DNA of 64,000 bases from the NCBI RefSeq assembly GCF_001746365.1, contig NZ_MJAJ01000047.1, positions 1 to 64,000 of the forward strand, in the 5' to 3' direction. A program made the position numbers and the translations under genes. This document shows positions 1-7,935 of this stretch, piece after piece. This stretch comes from Streptomyces sp. LUP30. GTDB taxonomy: Bacteria; Actinomycetota; Actinomycetes; Streptomycetales; Streptomycetaceae. The stretch's first letter is position 1. The number at the start of each line of letters is the position of its first letter. The notes beneath the pieces were generated by a model. That model ran no database searches, was not told where the DNA came from, and was given only the letters and a program-made list of their open reading frames with translations.

Positions 1-16
1 CCGGCGGGCCGGGCAG

Positions 17-988
17 TCAGCGGCGGCCCGCGACGGGGCGCTCGCTCGGGCGGAACCCGCGGGAGGCCTGCTCGGCCCGCACCATCGCGGCGAGTCCGCC
101 GCGCAGATCCATGACGGGCCGGTAGCCGAAGGCGTCCCGCGCGACGGTGATGTCGGCCGCCGTGCGCCGGGCGTCCCCGGGGCGCGCGGGCCCCCGCACG
201 ACGTCGACCGGAGCGGCCAGTTGCCCGAGCAGCTCGATGACCTGGTTCATCGTCACCTCGCAGCCCCCTCCGAGGTTGGCGACCCCGCTCCACCCGGACA
301 GGGCGGCCGCGCGCATGCCGCGTACGACGTCGTCGACATAGGTGAAGTCCCGGCTCTGCCCCCCGTCGCCGTACATCGGGAAGGTCCGGTGCCCGCAGGC
401 GGCCGCGACCAGCCGCGAGAAGGCCATGTCGGGCCGCTGCCGCGGGCCGTAGACGCTGAAGAGCCTCAGGGAGGCCGTCGGGACGCCGAAGACCGTGCGG
501 TAGGTCTCGCACAGCTGCTCCGCGGCCAGCTTGGTGACGCCGTACGGGGAGACGGGTCGGGGCCGCAGGGTCTCCCGGGTCGGGTACGTCTCGGCGTCGC
601 CGTACACCGAGGAGCTGGAGGCGAAGACGAGCCGCCGCAGCCCGGTGTCCCGTGCCGCTTCGAGCACGCGCTGGGTGACGAGGACGTTGCGTTCGAGATA
701 GAGGGGGAAGTCGGCGCCCCACGATCCCCGGACGCCGGGCTGGCCGGCCAGGTGGTAGACCGCGTCCGCCGTCGCGAACAGCGACTCCGGCCGGAACCGC
801 AGCAGGTCTCCCCGGCGGAAGGAGAACCGGTCGCGCCCGAGGACCCGGGCGAGGTTGCGGCGCTTGAGCACGGGGTCGTAGAACTCGGTCAGCGCGTCGA
901 CGCCGATCACCTCGTCCCCGCAGGACAACAGGTGTTCGCACAACCGCGAACCGATGAACCCGGCCGCGCCGGTCACGACGGCACGCAT
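17..988 (-). CDS. NAD-dependent epimerase, UDP-glucuronate 4-epimerase-like
   Basis: 323-residue extended short-chain dehydrogenase acting on a nucleotide sugar. The NAD-binding GxxGFIG motif is at residues 7-13, the catalytic Ser run at 124-127 and YxxxK at Y149/K153. The stretch GPRQRPDMAF at 181-190 is characteristic of UDP-glucuronate 4-epimerases, so UDP-galacturonate supply is the best guess; a dTDP- or UDP-glucose epimerase is the alternative. The ATG overlaps the stop of the upstream sugar transferase gene by the sequence ATGA, so the two are translationally coupled. It is the last gene of the minus-strand exopolysaccharide unit that starts near 3890. A longer open frame continues upstream of this ATG but has no family similarity there. 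Confidence 0.88.
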   Translation of the reverse strand: MRAVVTGAAGFIGSRLCEHLLSCGDEVIGVDALTEFYDPVLKRRNLARVLGRDRFSFRRGDLLRFRPESLFATADAVYHLAGQPGVRGSWGADFPLYLERNVLVTQRVLEAARDTGLRRLVFASSSSVYGDAETYPTRETLRPRPVSPYGVTKLAAEQLCETYRTVFGVPTASLRLFSVYGPRQRPDMAFSRLVAAACGHRTFPMYGDGGQSRDFTYVDDVVRGMRAAALSGWSGVANLGGGCEVTMNQVIELLGQLAAPVDVVRGPARPGDARRTAADITVARDAFGYRPVMDLRGGLAAMVRAEQASRGFRPSERPVAGRR

Positions 989-1695
989 CAGGATCCGCCT
1001 CCTTCGGCACGGCGGGACCGCCTCCGGCGTCCCAGCCCCTCCCCCGTCGCGGCGAGCACATAGAACAGGGTCCTCAGCGTGAGGACCAGCACCCTGGGCA
1101 CCGTGGCATGGCGCAGGAACTCCGCGTCCATCTCGGTGCGCTGGGCGACGAGAACCCGCAGGTAGTACTCCTCGGGATCGGCACGGCCGTCGAGCCGGCG
1201 GGCGTAGGAGCGGGATCGCAGCTGGCACGGCCCGGTCAGGCCGGGGCGGTACCGGAAGACCCAACGGCACTGCGGGGGGTAGCGCTCGGCGAGGTGCGGG
1301 ACCTCGGGACGGGGACCGGCCAGCGTCATGTCCCCCCGCAGCACGTTCCACAGCTGCGGGAGTTCGTCGAGGCTGAGGCGGCGCAGCACGCGGCCCAGAC
1401 CTGTCACGCGCGGATCGTGGTCGCAGGTCACCTCGGGACCGCCGTCGCCCTGTCTCATGCTCCGGAACTTCAGCAGGGTGAACTCGCGGCCGCCGGCCCC
1501 CACACGGGCCTGGCGGAAGAGAACGGGCGCGCCGCTGGTCGCCTCGACCAGGAGCGCGATGAGCGCCAGCAGCGGCAGGAGCAGGACGAGCAGCGTGAGC
1601 GCGAAGGCGATGTCGAGGGTCCGGCGCGCGGGACCGAGCCGTTCGGCACCCATGAGCAGCCGGTCGTCGTGGCGAGCGGTGTCGATGACGTCCAT
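988..1695 (-). CDS. Initiating sugar-1-phosphate transferase (bacterial sugar transferase family)
   Basis: 235-residue polyprenyl-phosphate sugar-1-phosphate transferase of the WcaJ/WbaP catalytic-domain type. It has one hydrophobic segment at about 28-50, then KFRSM (76-80), the acidic DELPQLWNVLRGDM block (110-123) and GPRPE (127-131), which are the family's signature motifs. It should load the first sugar phosphate onto undecaprenyl phosphate at the inner face of the membrane and so start repeat-unit synthesis. I chose the ATG at 1695 because GAGGGGA lies about six bases upstream; an ATG at 1776 is in frame but lacks a ribosome site and lies at the edge of the palindromic promoter element. 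The short form lacks the extra N-terminal membrane domain of WbaP. Confidence 0.9.
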   Translation of the reverse strand: MDVIDTARHDDRLLMGAERLGPARRTLDIAFALTLLVLLLPLLALIALLVEATSGAPVLFRQARVGAGGREFTLLKFRSMRQGDGGPEVTCDHDPRVTGLGRVLRRLSLDELPQLWNVLRGDMTLAGPRPEVPHLAERYPPQCRWVFRYRPGLTGPCQLRSRSYARRLDGRADPEEYYLRVLVAQRTEMDAEFLRHATVPRVLVLTLRTLFYVLAATGEGLGRRRRSRRAEGGGS

Positions 1696-1776
1696 CCGGT
1701 CCCCTCGCCCGGTCCCTGCTCCAGCCTGCTGCCGGGCTGCCGGGGCGCCCTTCGCGGCTTCGTGTTCCCATTCCAC

Positions 1777-1807
1777 GCTGATACTGTACGTTTACATCGT
1801 AAATCGG
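1777..1807. promoter_or_regulatory. Palindromic element, copy 1 (exopolysaccharide locus)
   Basis: A 31-base element shared, at 26 of 31 positions, with 3912-3942. Its core TTTACATCGTAAA (1791-1803) is a dyad. Read on the minus strand it is followed by TACAGT, a plausible -10 hexamer, and lies 82 bases upstream of the sugar transferase start, between that gene and the upstream glycosyltransferase. It is probably an operator or activator site with an internal promoter of the minus-strand unit. Confidence 0.6.
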
Positions 1808-1812
1808 GCAAT

Positions 1813-2820
1813 TCAGAACGCCGGGCCCGCGGAGGTGGCCGCCTCCCGCGCACCGGGCCTGCCCTGTTCGCCCAGCCAGCGCAGGAAACGCCATTGGACG
1901 GCCAGGTTGGCGCGGACGTCGGCGCGCTGCCCGCGCAGCACCGCCGCCGCCAGGCGCGCGACCGGCTCCACGGACAGGCTCAGGGCCGTCAGCATCCACG
2001 CCTCGGGCCGCGTCCAGTGCGCGAACGCGTAGCGGGTCCGGCTGCAGAGCATCAAGTAGTGCCTCCAGGCACCGAGTTGGGAGGAGCTCACCTCCTCGGC
2101 GTGAAAGACGCGCGCCTGGTGCACATGACAGGAGGGCAGCCCGGCCTGCCGGGCCCGCAGCGCGAAGTCGACCTCTTCGAGGTAGAGGAAGTAGCGCTCG
2201 TCGAAGCCCCGCAGTGCGTCGAACAGGGTACGGCGCACCAGGAAGCAGGCGCCGATCACCTGGTCCACGGGGCCCGAGCGGGGCATCTCGCGCGGCCGCA
2301 GATGATGCGGCGGGAAGAGCGAGGGGGCGAGCCGGTCGAGCCCGGTCATCTTCCCCACATAGATGCGCAGACTGGGAAAGCGCGAGCAGGAGATCCGCGG
2401 ACGGCCGTCCTCGTCCACCATCAGCGCCCCGAAGATCCCGTACGCCCCGGCGTCCGGGGTCTGCAGGAACTCACCGAGGACACGCAGCGCGTCCGGATAG
2501 ATTTCGGTGTCCGGATTGAGGAAGAGCAGCAGGCCGGAGTCGCAGAGCGCGGCACCCTGGTTGCAGGCGGCCGCGAAGCCGACATTGCGAGCGTTGCGCA
2601 CCACGTCGAGCGGAATCCCGGGAGTGGCGAGAGCGTCCGGCGAACCGTCGACGGAGGCGTTGTCCACGACGACGACCCGCGCCACCGGCAGCCTGGACCG
2701 GTCGGCCTCGACGATCGAGCGCAGACAGGCACGCAGGTGCCGGCCGGCGTTCCAGTTCACGATCACGATGTCGACGGCCGGCGCGGTCCGTCCGCCCGGC
2801 GGCACGACCGCTTCACTCAT
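1813..2820 (-). CDS. Glycosyltransferase family 2 (rhamnosyltransferase-like)
   Basis: 335-residue cytoplasmic GT-A glycosyltransferase. It opens with a Rossmann strand and VNWNAG near residue 21, has VVVDNAS at 50-56, a NVGFAAACNQG stretch and LFLNPDTEI (the metal/nucleotide site), and a conserved YFLYLEEVDFALR block in the second half. This pattern is that of the WbbL/RfbF-like rhamnosyltransferases, but the sugar cannot be read from sequence. The ATG overlaps the stop of the upstream gene as ATGA, which fixes the start; a longer open frame upstream is not coding. Its product should add one sugar to the lipid-linked repeat unit. Confidence 0.88.
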   Translation of the reverse strand: MSEAVVPPGGRTAPAVDIVIVNWNAGRHLRACLRSIVEADRSRLPVARVVVVDNASVDGSPDALATPGIPLDVVRNARNVGFAAACNQGAALCDSGLLLFLNPDTEIYPDALRVLGEFLQTPDAGAYGIFGALMVDEDGRPRISCSRFPSLRIYVGKMTGLDRLAPSLFPPHHLRPREMPRSGPVDQVIGACFLVRRTLFDALRGFDERYFLYLEEVDFALRARQAGLPSCHVHQARVFHAEEVSSSQLGAWRHYLMLCSRTRYAFAHWTRPEAWMLTALSLSVEPVARLAAAVLRGQRADVRANLAVQWRFLRWLGEQGRPGAREAATSAGPAF

Positions 2821-3890
2821 GACGTCACCGTGCCCAGTTCCATGGCCGCCTCCCAGCGGGGCAGCCAGGCGTCGTACGAATAGCAGGACGCCGCGACCTC
2901 CCGGGCGCCATGTCCCAGCCGCTCCCTCAGGGCCGTCGAGGCGCCGAGCAGACCGAGGATCGCCTCGGTCCAGTCGTCCTGAGTGCAGGCCGCGGGCATG
3001 CCGAAGCGGGCCAGGAGCTCGGCGTTGACGCCCACCGGGCTGGCCACCGCGGGCAGGCCCACGGCCGCGTACTGGAGGAGTTTGTATCCGCACTTGCCCC
3101 GGTTGTAGTCCGTCGGGGCCAGCGGCATCAGTCCCACATCCATGCCGGTGAGGGCGGTTCGCTGCACGTCCGGACTCCAGGCGACCCGGTCCACCATGGG
3201 CTCCAGGGCGCCGAGGGCGGGCGCTCCCGTGCCGACGAGCAACAACCGCGCCCCGGTGCGCCGGTGGACCCGCGCGAGCGCGGGGGCGATCAGCCGCAGG
3301 TACGCCTCGTTGTGGGGCGAACCGATCCAGCCGAGCCGGGGCGGATCGTGCAGCGCGTAGGAGACCTTGGGCGTGTAGTCCTCCAGGGCCACGCAGCTCG
3401 GGATCACCACCACGTCACGGTGGTGCCGGGAGGCCCAGTCCGCGAGGACGGCGTTGCCCGCGATGACCCGGTCCGCGTGACGAACGGCCACCCGTGTCTT
3501 GCCGGCCTTGGGCGCGAGCCGGCGCAGGACACCGCCTTCACCGCGGTCCCACTGCAGGGCGTCGTCGAAGTCGTACACGCCGAAGTCCGCGCTCGCGAGC
3601 AGGCGCCGTTCCCACCAGCCGCGGCTGAGCGGCGAGGCTTCACGGTGCAGCAGCAGCCGCCGGGGGCGGGCGCTCGCGAGCGCGGCCAGCCGGAGTTCGG
3701 CCCGGGCCAGGTTCACCGGGTGGCGGACGAGGCGTGAGGCGGCCGCGTCCGGGAGTGAGAGATAGCTGCCGACGGCGAAGTCGGCGCCGACCCGGTCCAG
3801 CCACTGGAAGACCCGGACCCGGGAACTGCCGGCTCCTCTTCCGTAGGGGGTGACCGCGCAGCGCTCCAGCCGTGGGGGGCGTCGGTCCAT
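2817..3890 (-). CDS. Glycosyltransferase family 4-like protein
   Basis: 357-residue GT-B type glycosyltransferase. The C-terminal donor-binding half carries RLGWIGSPHNEAY, VGTGAP, and GKCGYKLLQYAAVGLPAVASPVG-like residues in which the usual E-x7-E is reduced; the K-LQY-A-GLP-V-S pattern is the recognisable family signature. The N-terminal half (GAGSSRVRVFQWLDRVGA) is of the acceptor-binding type. First gene of the minus-strand exopolysaccharide unit, starting 22 bases from the second copy of the palindromic element, and overlapping the next gene by ATGA. The ribosome site is weak. Substrate unknown. Confidence 0.82.
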   Translation of the reverse strand: MDRRPPRLERCAVTPYGRGAGSSRVRVFQWLDRVGADFAVGSYLSLPDAAASRLVRHPVNLARAELRLAALASARPRRLLLHREASPLSRGWWERRLLASADFGVYDFDDALQWDRGEGGVLRRLAPKAGKTRVAVRHADRVIAGNAVLADWASRHHRDVVVIPSCVALEDYTPKVSYALHDPPRLGWIGSPHNEAYLRLIAPALARVHRRTGARLLLVGTGAPALGALEPMVDRVAWSPDVQRTALTGMDVGLMPLAPTDYNRGKCGYKLLQYAAVGLPAVASPVGVNAELLARFGMPAACTQDDWTEAILGLLGASTALRERLGHGAREVAASCYSYDAWLPRWEAAMELGTVTS

Positions 3891-3911
3891 GATTCTGCGT
3901 CCCAGCCGTAT

Positions 3912-3942
3912 GCTGATATCGTATGTTTACGGCGTAAATCGG
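3912..3942. promoter_or_regulatory. Palindromic element, copy 2 (divergent exopolysaccharide promoter)
   Basis: Core TTTACGGCGTAAA at 3926-3938 is a perfect dyad around one base. It sits between the divergent starts at 3890 (minus) and 4016 (plus), so one site could control both units. On the minus strand the core is followed by TACGAT, a candidate -10 hexamer matching TACAGT at the same place in copy 1. Confidence 0.65.
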
Positions 3943-4015
3943 TGTGATCTCACTATTGCTCCCCACTTCCGAAGACGTCAAGCGCGGCCCCATCGGCCCG
4001 CGCGGAGGAGCCTCC

Positions 4016-5428
4016 ATGGATCTCCACGACTACATCGACGTGATACGCCAGCGCTGGCGGTTCGTCGTGGTCTGTGTGCTGCTCGGGCTGGCCGGGGCCG
4101 TCGCCGCGACGATCCTGACCCCGCGCACCTACACCGCGACCGCGCAGCTCTTCGTGGCGACCAGGGACCCGAACAGCGCCGCCGCCTACCAGGGCGGCCT
4201 GTTCACCCAGGAGCGCGTCAAGTCCTACACGCGCATCGTCACCAACCCCACGGTGCTGGCCGGGGTCATCTCCGAACTCCAGCTCCGCACGACCCCCGAG
4301 GAGCTCGCGAAGAAGATCAGCGCCCAGGCCCCGCTCGACACGACCCTCGTGGACATCCGGGTCGGCGACGGGTCGCCCTTCCTGGCCCAGGACATCGCCG
4401 ACGAGACGGCCAAGCAGTTCACGAAGTACATCACCGCCGTCGAAGGGTCCCCGGCCGGAGCCCCGCCCCTGGTCAAGGCCAGTGTCGTCGGCGGGTCCCA
4501 GCCGCCCACCACCCCGACCAGTCCCCGTCCCGGGCTGAACATCGCCATCGGCATCCTCGCCGGACTCGCCGTGGGCGTCGGCGGCGCGGTGGTGCGCAAC
4601 TCCCTGGACACCGCGCTCCGTTCGGGACGCGACATCCGCACCCACCTGAACCTGACCACGGTGGGCGTCCTTCCGCCGCCCGATCCCGACCGGCCGAACT
4701 CCTGGCAGTCGTCCGGGCCCACTCCCCGCACGGAGGCACTGAACCAGTTCCGTACCCAGCTGCGATTCGGCGCCGGAGGCAGCCTTCCCGGCTCGCTGCT
4801 GATCGCCGGCGCTCTGCCGGAGGAGGGGCGCACCAGCACCGCGATCGACCTGGCGACCGGCGTGGCCCGCACCGGCCAGAACGTGATCATCCTGGAGGCC
4901 GACCTGCGCCGGCCCCGGCTGGCCGAGGAACTGGGGCTGCCCGCCGGCCCCGGTCTCGTGGGTGTGCTCAGCGGCGAGTGCGCCCTCTACGACGCCCTGC
5001 AGAACTGGGGTGACGCACGGATACGCGTGCTGCCGAGCGGACCGGTCCCCGGCGACCCGAACACACTCCTGTCCTCGTCGGAGATGAAGGCGCTCGTGCG
5101 CTCGCTGGAGTCGGACGGCGGTCTCGTGGTGGTCGACAGTCCCCCGCTGCTCCCGTACGCCGACGCGGTCGCCCTGGCTTCCGTGACCGAGGGCGTGCTC
5201 TTCGTCGTCCGGTCCGGCAGGACCCGCCGAGACGACGCCTCCCGAGCCCTCGACAGCCTCGCCGCGGTCCACGCGCGGGTCCTCGGCGCGGTCCTCACCG
5301 CCGCACCCGCCGGCCGGCGTCCGCGCCGTGCCCCGGACCGGCCGAGCCGCAGCCGGTACGAACGCTCCTCCCCCGCGGGGCGCGCGATGGCACCCGGTGC
5401 GGGAACGCACCGCGACCAGGCCGGGTGA
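4016..5428 (+). CDS. Wzz/Wzc-like polysaccharide co-polymerase with BY-kinase-like ATPase domain
   Basis: 470-residue membrane protein controlling polysaccharide chain length or export. Two membrane segments (about 17-33 and 175-192) bracket a Wzz-type extracytoplasmic domain, and a cytoplasmic P-loop domain follows. In the ATPase domain the Walker A motif reads EEGRTST (269-275) with Arg272 in place of the usual Lys; Walker A' is ILEADLRRP (292-300) and Walker B VVVDSPP (371-377). The C-terminal tail has only one Tyr and no tyrosine cluster, so kinase and autophosphorylation activity are doubtful. The ATG at 4016 follows GGAGGAG by six bases; an upstream ATG at 3944 has no such site. It overlaps the next gene by GTGA. 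Confidence 0.87.
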   Translation: MDLHDYIDVIRQRWRFVVVCVLLGLAGAVAATILTPRTYTATAQLFVATRDPNSAAAYQGGLFTQERVKSYTRIVTNPTVLAGVISELQLRTTPEELAKKISAQAPLDTTLVDIRVGDGSPFLAQDIADETAKQFTKYITAVEGSPAGAPPLVKASVVGGSQPPTTPTSPRPGLNIAIGILAGLAVGVGGAVVRNSLDTALRSGRDIRTHLNLTTVGVLPPPDPDRPNSWQSSGPTPRTEALNQFRTQLRFGAGGSLPGSLLIAGALPEEGRTSTAIDLATGVARTGQNVIILEADLRRPRLAEELGLPAGPGLVGVLSGECALYDALQNWGDARIRVLPSGPVPGDPNTLLSSSEMKALVRSLESDGGLVVVDSPPLLPYADAVALASVTEGVLFVVRSGRTRRDDASRALDSLAAVHARVLGAVLTAAPAGRRPRRAPDRPSRSRYERSSPAGRAMAPGAGTHRDQAG

Positions 5429-6855
5429 GTCGTCGGATGACGCAGCATCAGACCGACATGGCGCTCGTGATGGGCGTCCTCGCGCTGCTCTCGCTGATCC
5501 CGGCGACGATCGCCCTCCGCCGTGCCCGCGCCTTCGGCGACTGGGACCTCACCTCGACGATGATCCTGCTCGTCGGCGTCCTGGCGAACCTGTCGACCAT
5601 CCTCTACGTCGTGCACTCCGGCCGCTCCGAGCGGCTCGACTCGTTGGGCGACGTGGTGATCGGACTGCCCACGTGGGTGAACCAGATCGGGTCGGTGGCC
5701 AACGGCACGATGCTCGTTGCCTGTCTCGCCTTCGCCCTGCACCGGCTGCTGATCGCCCGCGCGAAGGTGCGCGCGGCCCCGCTGATCGCCCTCGCGCTCG
5801 CGTTGCTCCTCACGTTCTCCGACGGCCTGCACGGCCTGGAGCTTCTCGCGCCCCGGCAGCTCGTCCTGCTGGCCGCGCTGCTGGCCGCGGCCGTCGCCCG
5901 TCCCGGACGCCCGGCGTTCGTCGGCGGCGCGGCCGTGGTCCTGCTGACCACGCTGCTCGGCGGGGTCGAAGCCCTGATCCAGCCCGACACCGTCCTGCGG
6001 GAGTGCCGGCCGGACAACCCGTGCGGTGTGCTCGGCATCCTCTACGCGGGTGTCTTCACCAACGAGAACATCTTCAGTCTGCTCCTGGTCGTGGGCATCC
6101 CCTTCGTCTGGCTGGGGCTGCGCGGGCCCGTGCGCATCGTCCTGGCCTTCTACGTCGCCTTCGTGGCCGTCGCCAGCGGCAGCAGGCTGGCCACCGCGAC
6201 CGCCCTCGCCACACTGGCGTTCCTCATCGTGCTGCGCCCCCGACTCCCCGAGGAGGCGAAGCCGGGCGACCGACGGGTCTCGACCGGAAAGCTGCTGCTC
6301 ACCGCGCCGATCCTGGGTGTGGCCGCCGCGGTCGGTCTCATCGCGCCCTTCCACCACCCGGGCCCCGGCACCCTCGGGGACCGCGCCCTCATCTGGGACA
6401 TGGCCAGGGACGAGCTGCACGACGGCACCTGGTTCGGCCTGGGCGGAAAGGCGTGGGCCGCGAAGTACCCCGCAGGCGAGATCCCCGCCGCGGTGTCACC
6501 GTCCCTGCACAACCAGTGGATCGACCTCCTGTTCGCCGGCGGCGTCGTGGCCCTCGCCCTCTTCGTGATGCTGCTCGTCGTGCTGCTGGTGCGGGGCGGG
6601 GCGACCGCCTACCCCGCCGCCGCGAGTGTGCTGCTGCCTGTCCTGCTCACTTCGGTCCTGGAACGCCCCTGGTCGTTCAGCATCAGCAACTCACTGACCT
6701 TCGCCCTGGTCACCGCGGTGTTGGTGCCTACGGCACTGCGTCGAGCAACCGCTGCAGCGGCTCCAGGGTCCGGTTCCAGTCCAGCTGAACTGCCTGCTCG
6801 TACGCCTCGTCGCTCGCCCTCCGCCACCGGTCCGGTGCGCTCAACCCGTCGATGA
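5425..6855 (+). CDS. O-antigen polymerase/ligase-like membrane protein (Wzy-like)
   Basis: 476-residue integral membrane protein with roughly ten hydrophobic segments and a large loop in the second half (HHPGPGTLGDRALIWDMA), then SLHNQWIDLLFAGGVVAL, the arrangement typical of Wzy/WaaL proteins. It would polymerise lipid-linked repeat units on the outer face of the membrane. The GTG start overlaps the upstream stop. The last 40 or so residues are low-complexity and are read from DNA that also encodes the C-terminus of the convergent glycosyltransferase: the two genes overlap tail to tail by 128 bases, so the ends are physically interlocked. Confidence 0.8.
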   Translation: MSRRMTQHQTDMALVMGVLALLSLIPATIALRRARAFGDWDLTSTMILLVGVLANLSTILYVVHSGRSERLDSLGDVVIGLPTWVNQIGSVANGTMLVACLAFALHRLLIARAKVRAAPLIALALALLLTFSDGLHGLELLAPRQLVLLAALLAAAVARPGRPAFVGGAAVVLLTTLLGGVEALIQPDTVLRECRPDNPCGVLGILYAGVFTNENIFSLLLVVGIPFVWLGLRGPVRIVLAFYVAFVAVASGSRLATATALATLAFLIVLRPRLPEEAKPGDRRVSTGKLLLTAPILGVAAAVGLIAPFHHPGPGTLGDRALIWDMARDELHDGTWFGLGGKAWAAKYPAGEIPAAVSPSLHNQWIDLLFAGGVVALALFVMLLVVLLVRGGATAYPAAASVLLPVLLTSVLERPWSFSISNSLTFALVTAVLVPTALRRATAAAAPGSGSSPAELPARTPRRSPSATGPVRSTRR

Positions 6856-7879
6856 CCGAGGCGAACGAGTCCTCCGTGTAGGGCACCGATCCGCGCAGCA
6901 GGTCCAGGTGACGCCGCCAGCCGGGGACGAGGACGGGCAGTCCCTGCGCCAGATAGTGCAGGTGCTTGGCCGAGAATCCCTCACGGCGCAGCAGGTCCGT
7001 GGTGCAGGTGATCAGCCCGAACTGGTACTCCCGCAGGACTTCGGGGGACGCGTAGCCGCGGTAGTCGAGGCCGAGCGCCGGGTCGGGGGGCGGCCCTCCG
7101 TACACATGGATGCCGGGGTACCTCCGGCTCAGCCGGGCGAGCAGCGGGAGGTCGATGAACCGTGAGCTCAGAGAGCCGAGGTAGGCGACGCGCGGCGGCT
7201 CGGCGAAGCGGGCCCGTTCCTTCGCGGGGGTGCATCCCCAGTTGAGCTGGACGAAGTTGCTTCCGCTGATCCCGTAGTGCTCGCGTGCGTAGCGGCCGTA
7301 CGACTCCCAGGAGAAGGAGAGGTTCTCCATCCCGTCCAGGAAGTCCGTCTCCCAGTGCCGGAACCGTGCGTGCTGGCGGTCGGTGAGGCGATGCTCGTAG
7401 AAGACCTCGTCGGCCCACGGGTTGGGGCAGTCGTACAGGGTCCGCGCCGAGGTGCCCGTGGTCAGGACGCCCGAGTCGAAGGGCGTCTCACAGATGACGA
7501 GGTCGAAGTCGTCGAGAGCGAGCTCATCGGCGAGGATGCGCCGCCGCAGCCGGTGGTCGGTCCTGAGCACGTAGTACGAGAAGTGCCTGCGGCCGAACCT
7601 CCAGCGCCTGGTGAGCACCTTGGAGGCGACGTCGTTGGCGTACAGCGCGAGTTTCACGGGGCGCAGGGAACCCGGCAGCATCCGGCCGACGGAGCCCGGC
7701 TCACCGGAGGCCCGCGCCAGGCAGTTGGTGTCGACGAGCCGCACGTCGTGGCCGCGGTCGCGCAGGAACTCCTCGATGGCGCGGGGCTTGACGGTGTTGG
7801 CGAAGCCGTCCAGCTGCGCCAGGATCAGCACGCGCCGCGGCCGGGTGGCGGGTCCGGCCTCTCGCTCGACGGTTGTCAT
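6728..7879 (-). CDS. Glycosyltransferase (GT-B fold, family 4-like)
   Basis: 383-residue glycosyltransferase. It begins RPRRVLILAQLDGFANTVK, with an N-terminal Rossmann domain, a middle CDCPNPWADE-like region and a C-terminal donor domain containing RVAYLGSLSSRFIDLPLL, YGGPPP and HYLAQGLPVLVPGW. The donor sugar is not predictable. The ATG at 7879 is preceded by GGAGGAGACGACG, an excellent ribosome site; the open frame extends further upstream but is not coding. It is the last gene of the minus-strand unit from 13451, 57 bases after the flippase gene, and its 3' end overlaps the convergent polymerase gene. Confidence 0.82.
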   Translation of the reverse strand: MTTVEREAGPATRPRRVLILAQLDGFANTVKPRAIEEFLRDRGHDVRLVDTNCLARASGEPGSVGRMLPGSLRPVKLALYANDVASKVLTRRWRFGRRHFSYYVLRTDHRLRRRILADELALDDFDLVICETPFDSGVLTTGTSARTLYDCPNPWADEVFYEHRLTDRQHARFRHWETDFLDGMENLSFSWESYGRYAREHYGISGSNFVQLNWGCTPAKERARFAEPPRVAYLGSLSSRFIDLPLLARLSRRYPGIHVYGGPPPDPALGLDYRGYASPEVLREYQFGLITCTTDLLRREGFSAKHLHYLAQGLPVLVPGWRRHLDLLRGSVPYTEDSFASVIDGLSAPDRWRRASDEAYEQAVQLDWNRTLEPLQRLLDAVP

Positions 7880-7935
7880 CGTCGTCTCCTCCCTCTGCGG
7901 GGGTTCGGGGAGTTCATCGGGTCGGGTGCGTGGGA

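Noticed and set aside
3953-5410. A 485-codon minus-strand frame opposite the Wzz/Wzc-like gene
   Set aside because: No ribosome site, no recognisable domain, and the sense strand carries clear Walker motifs.
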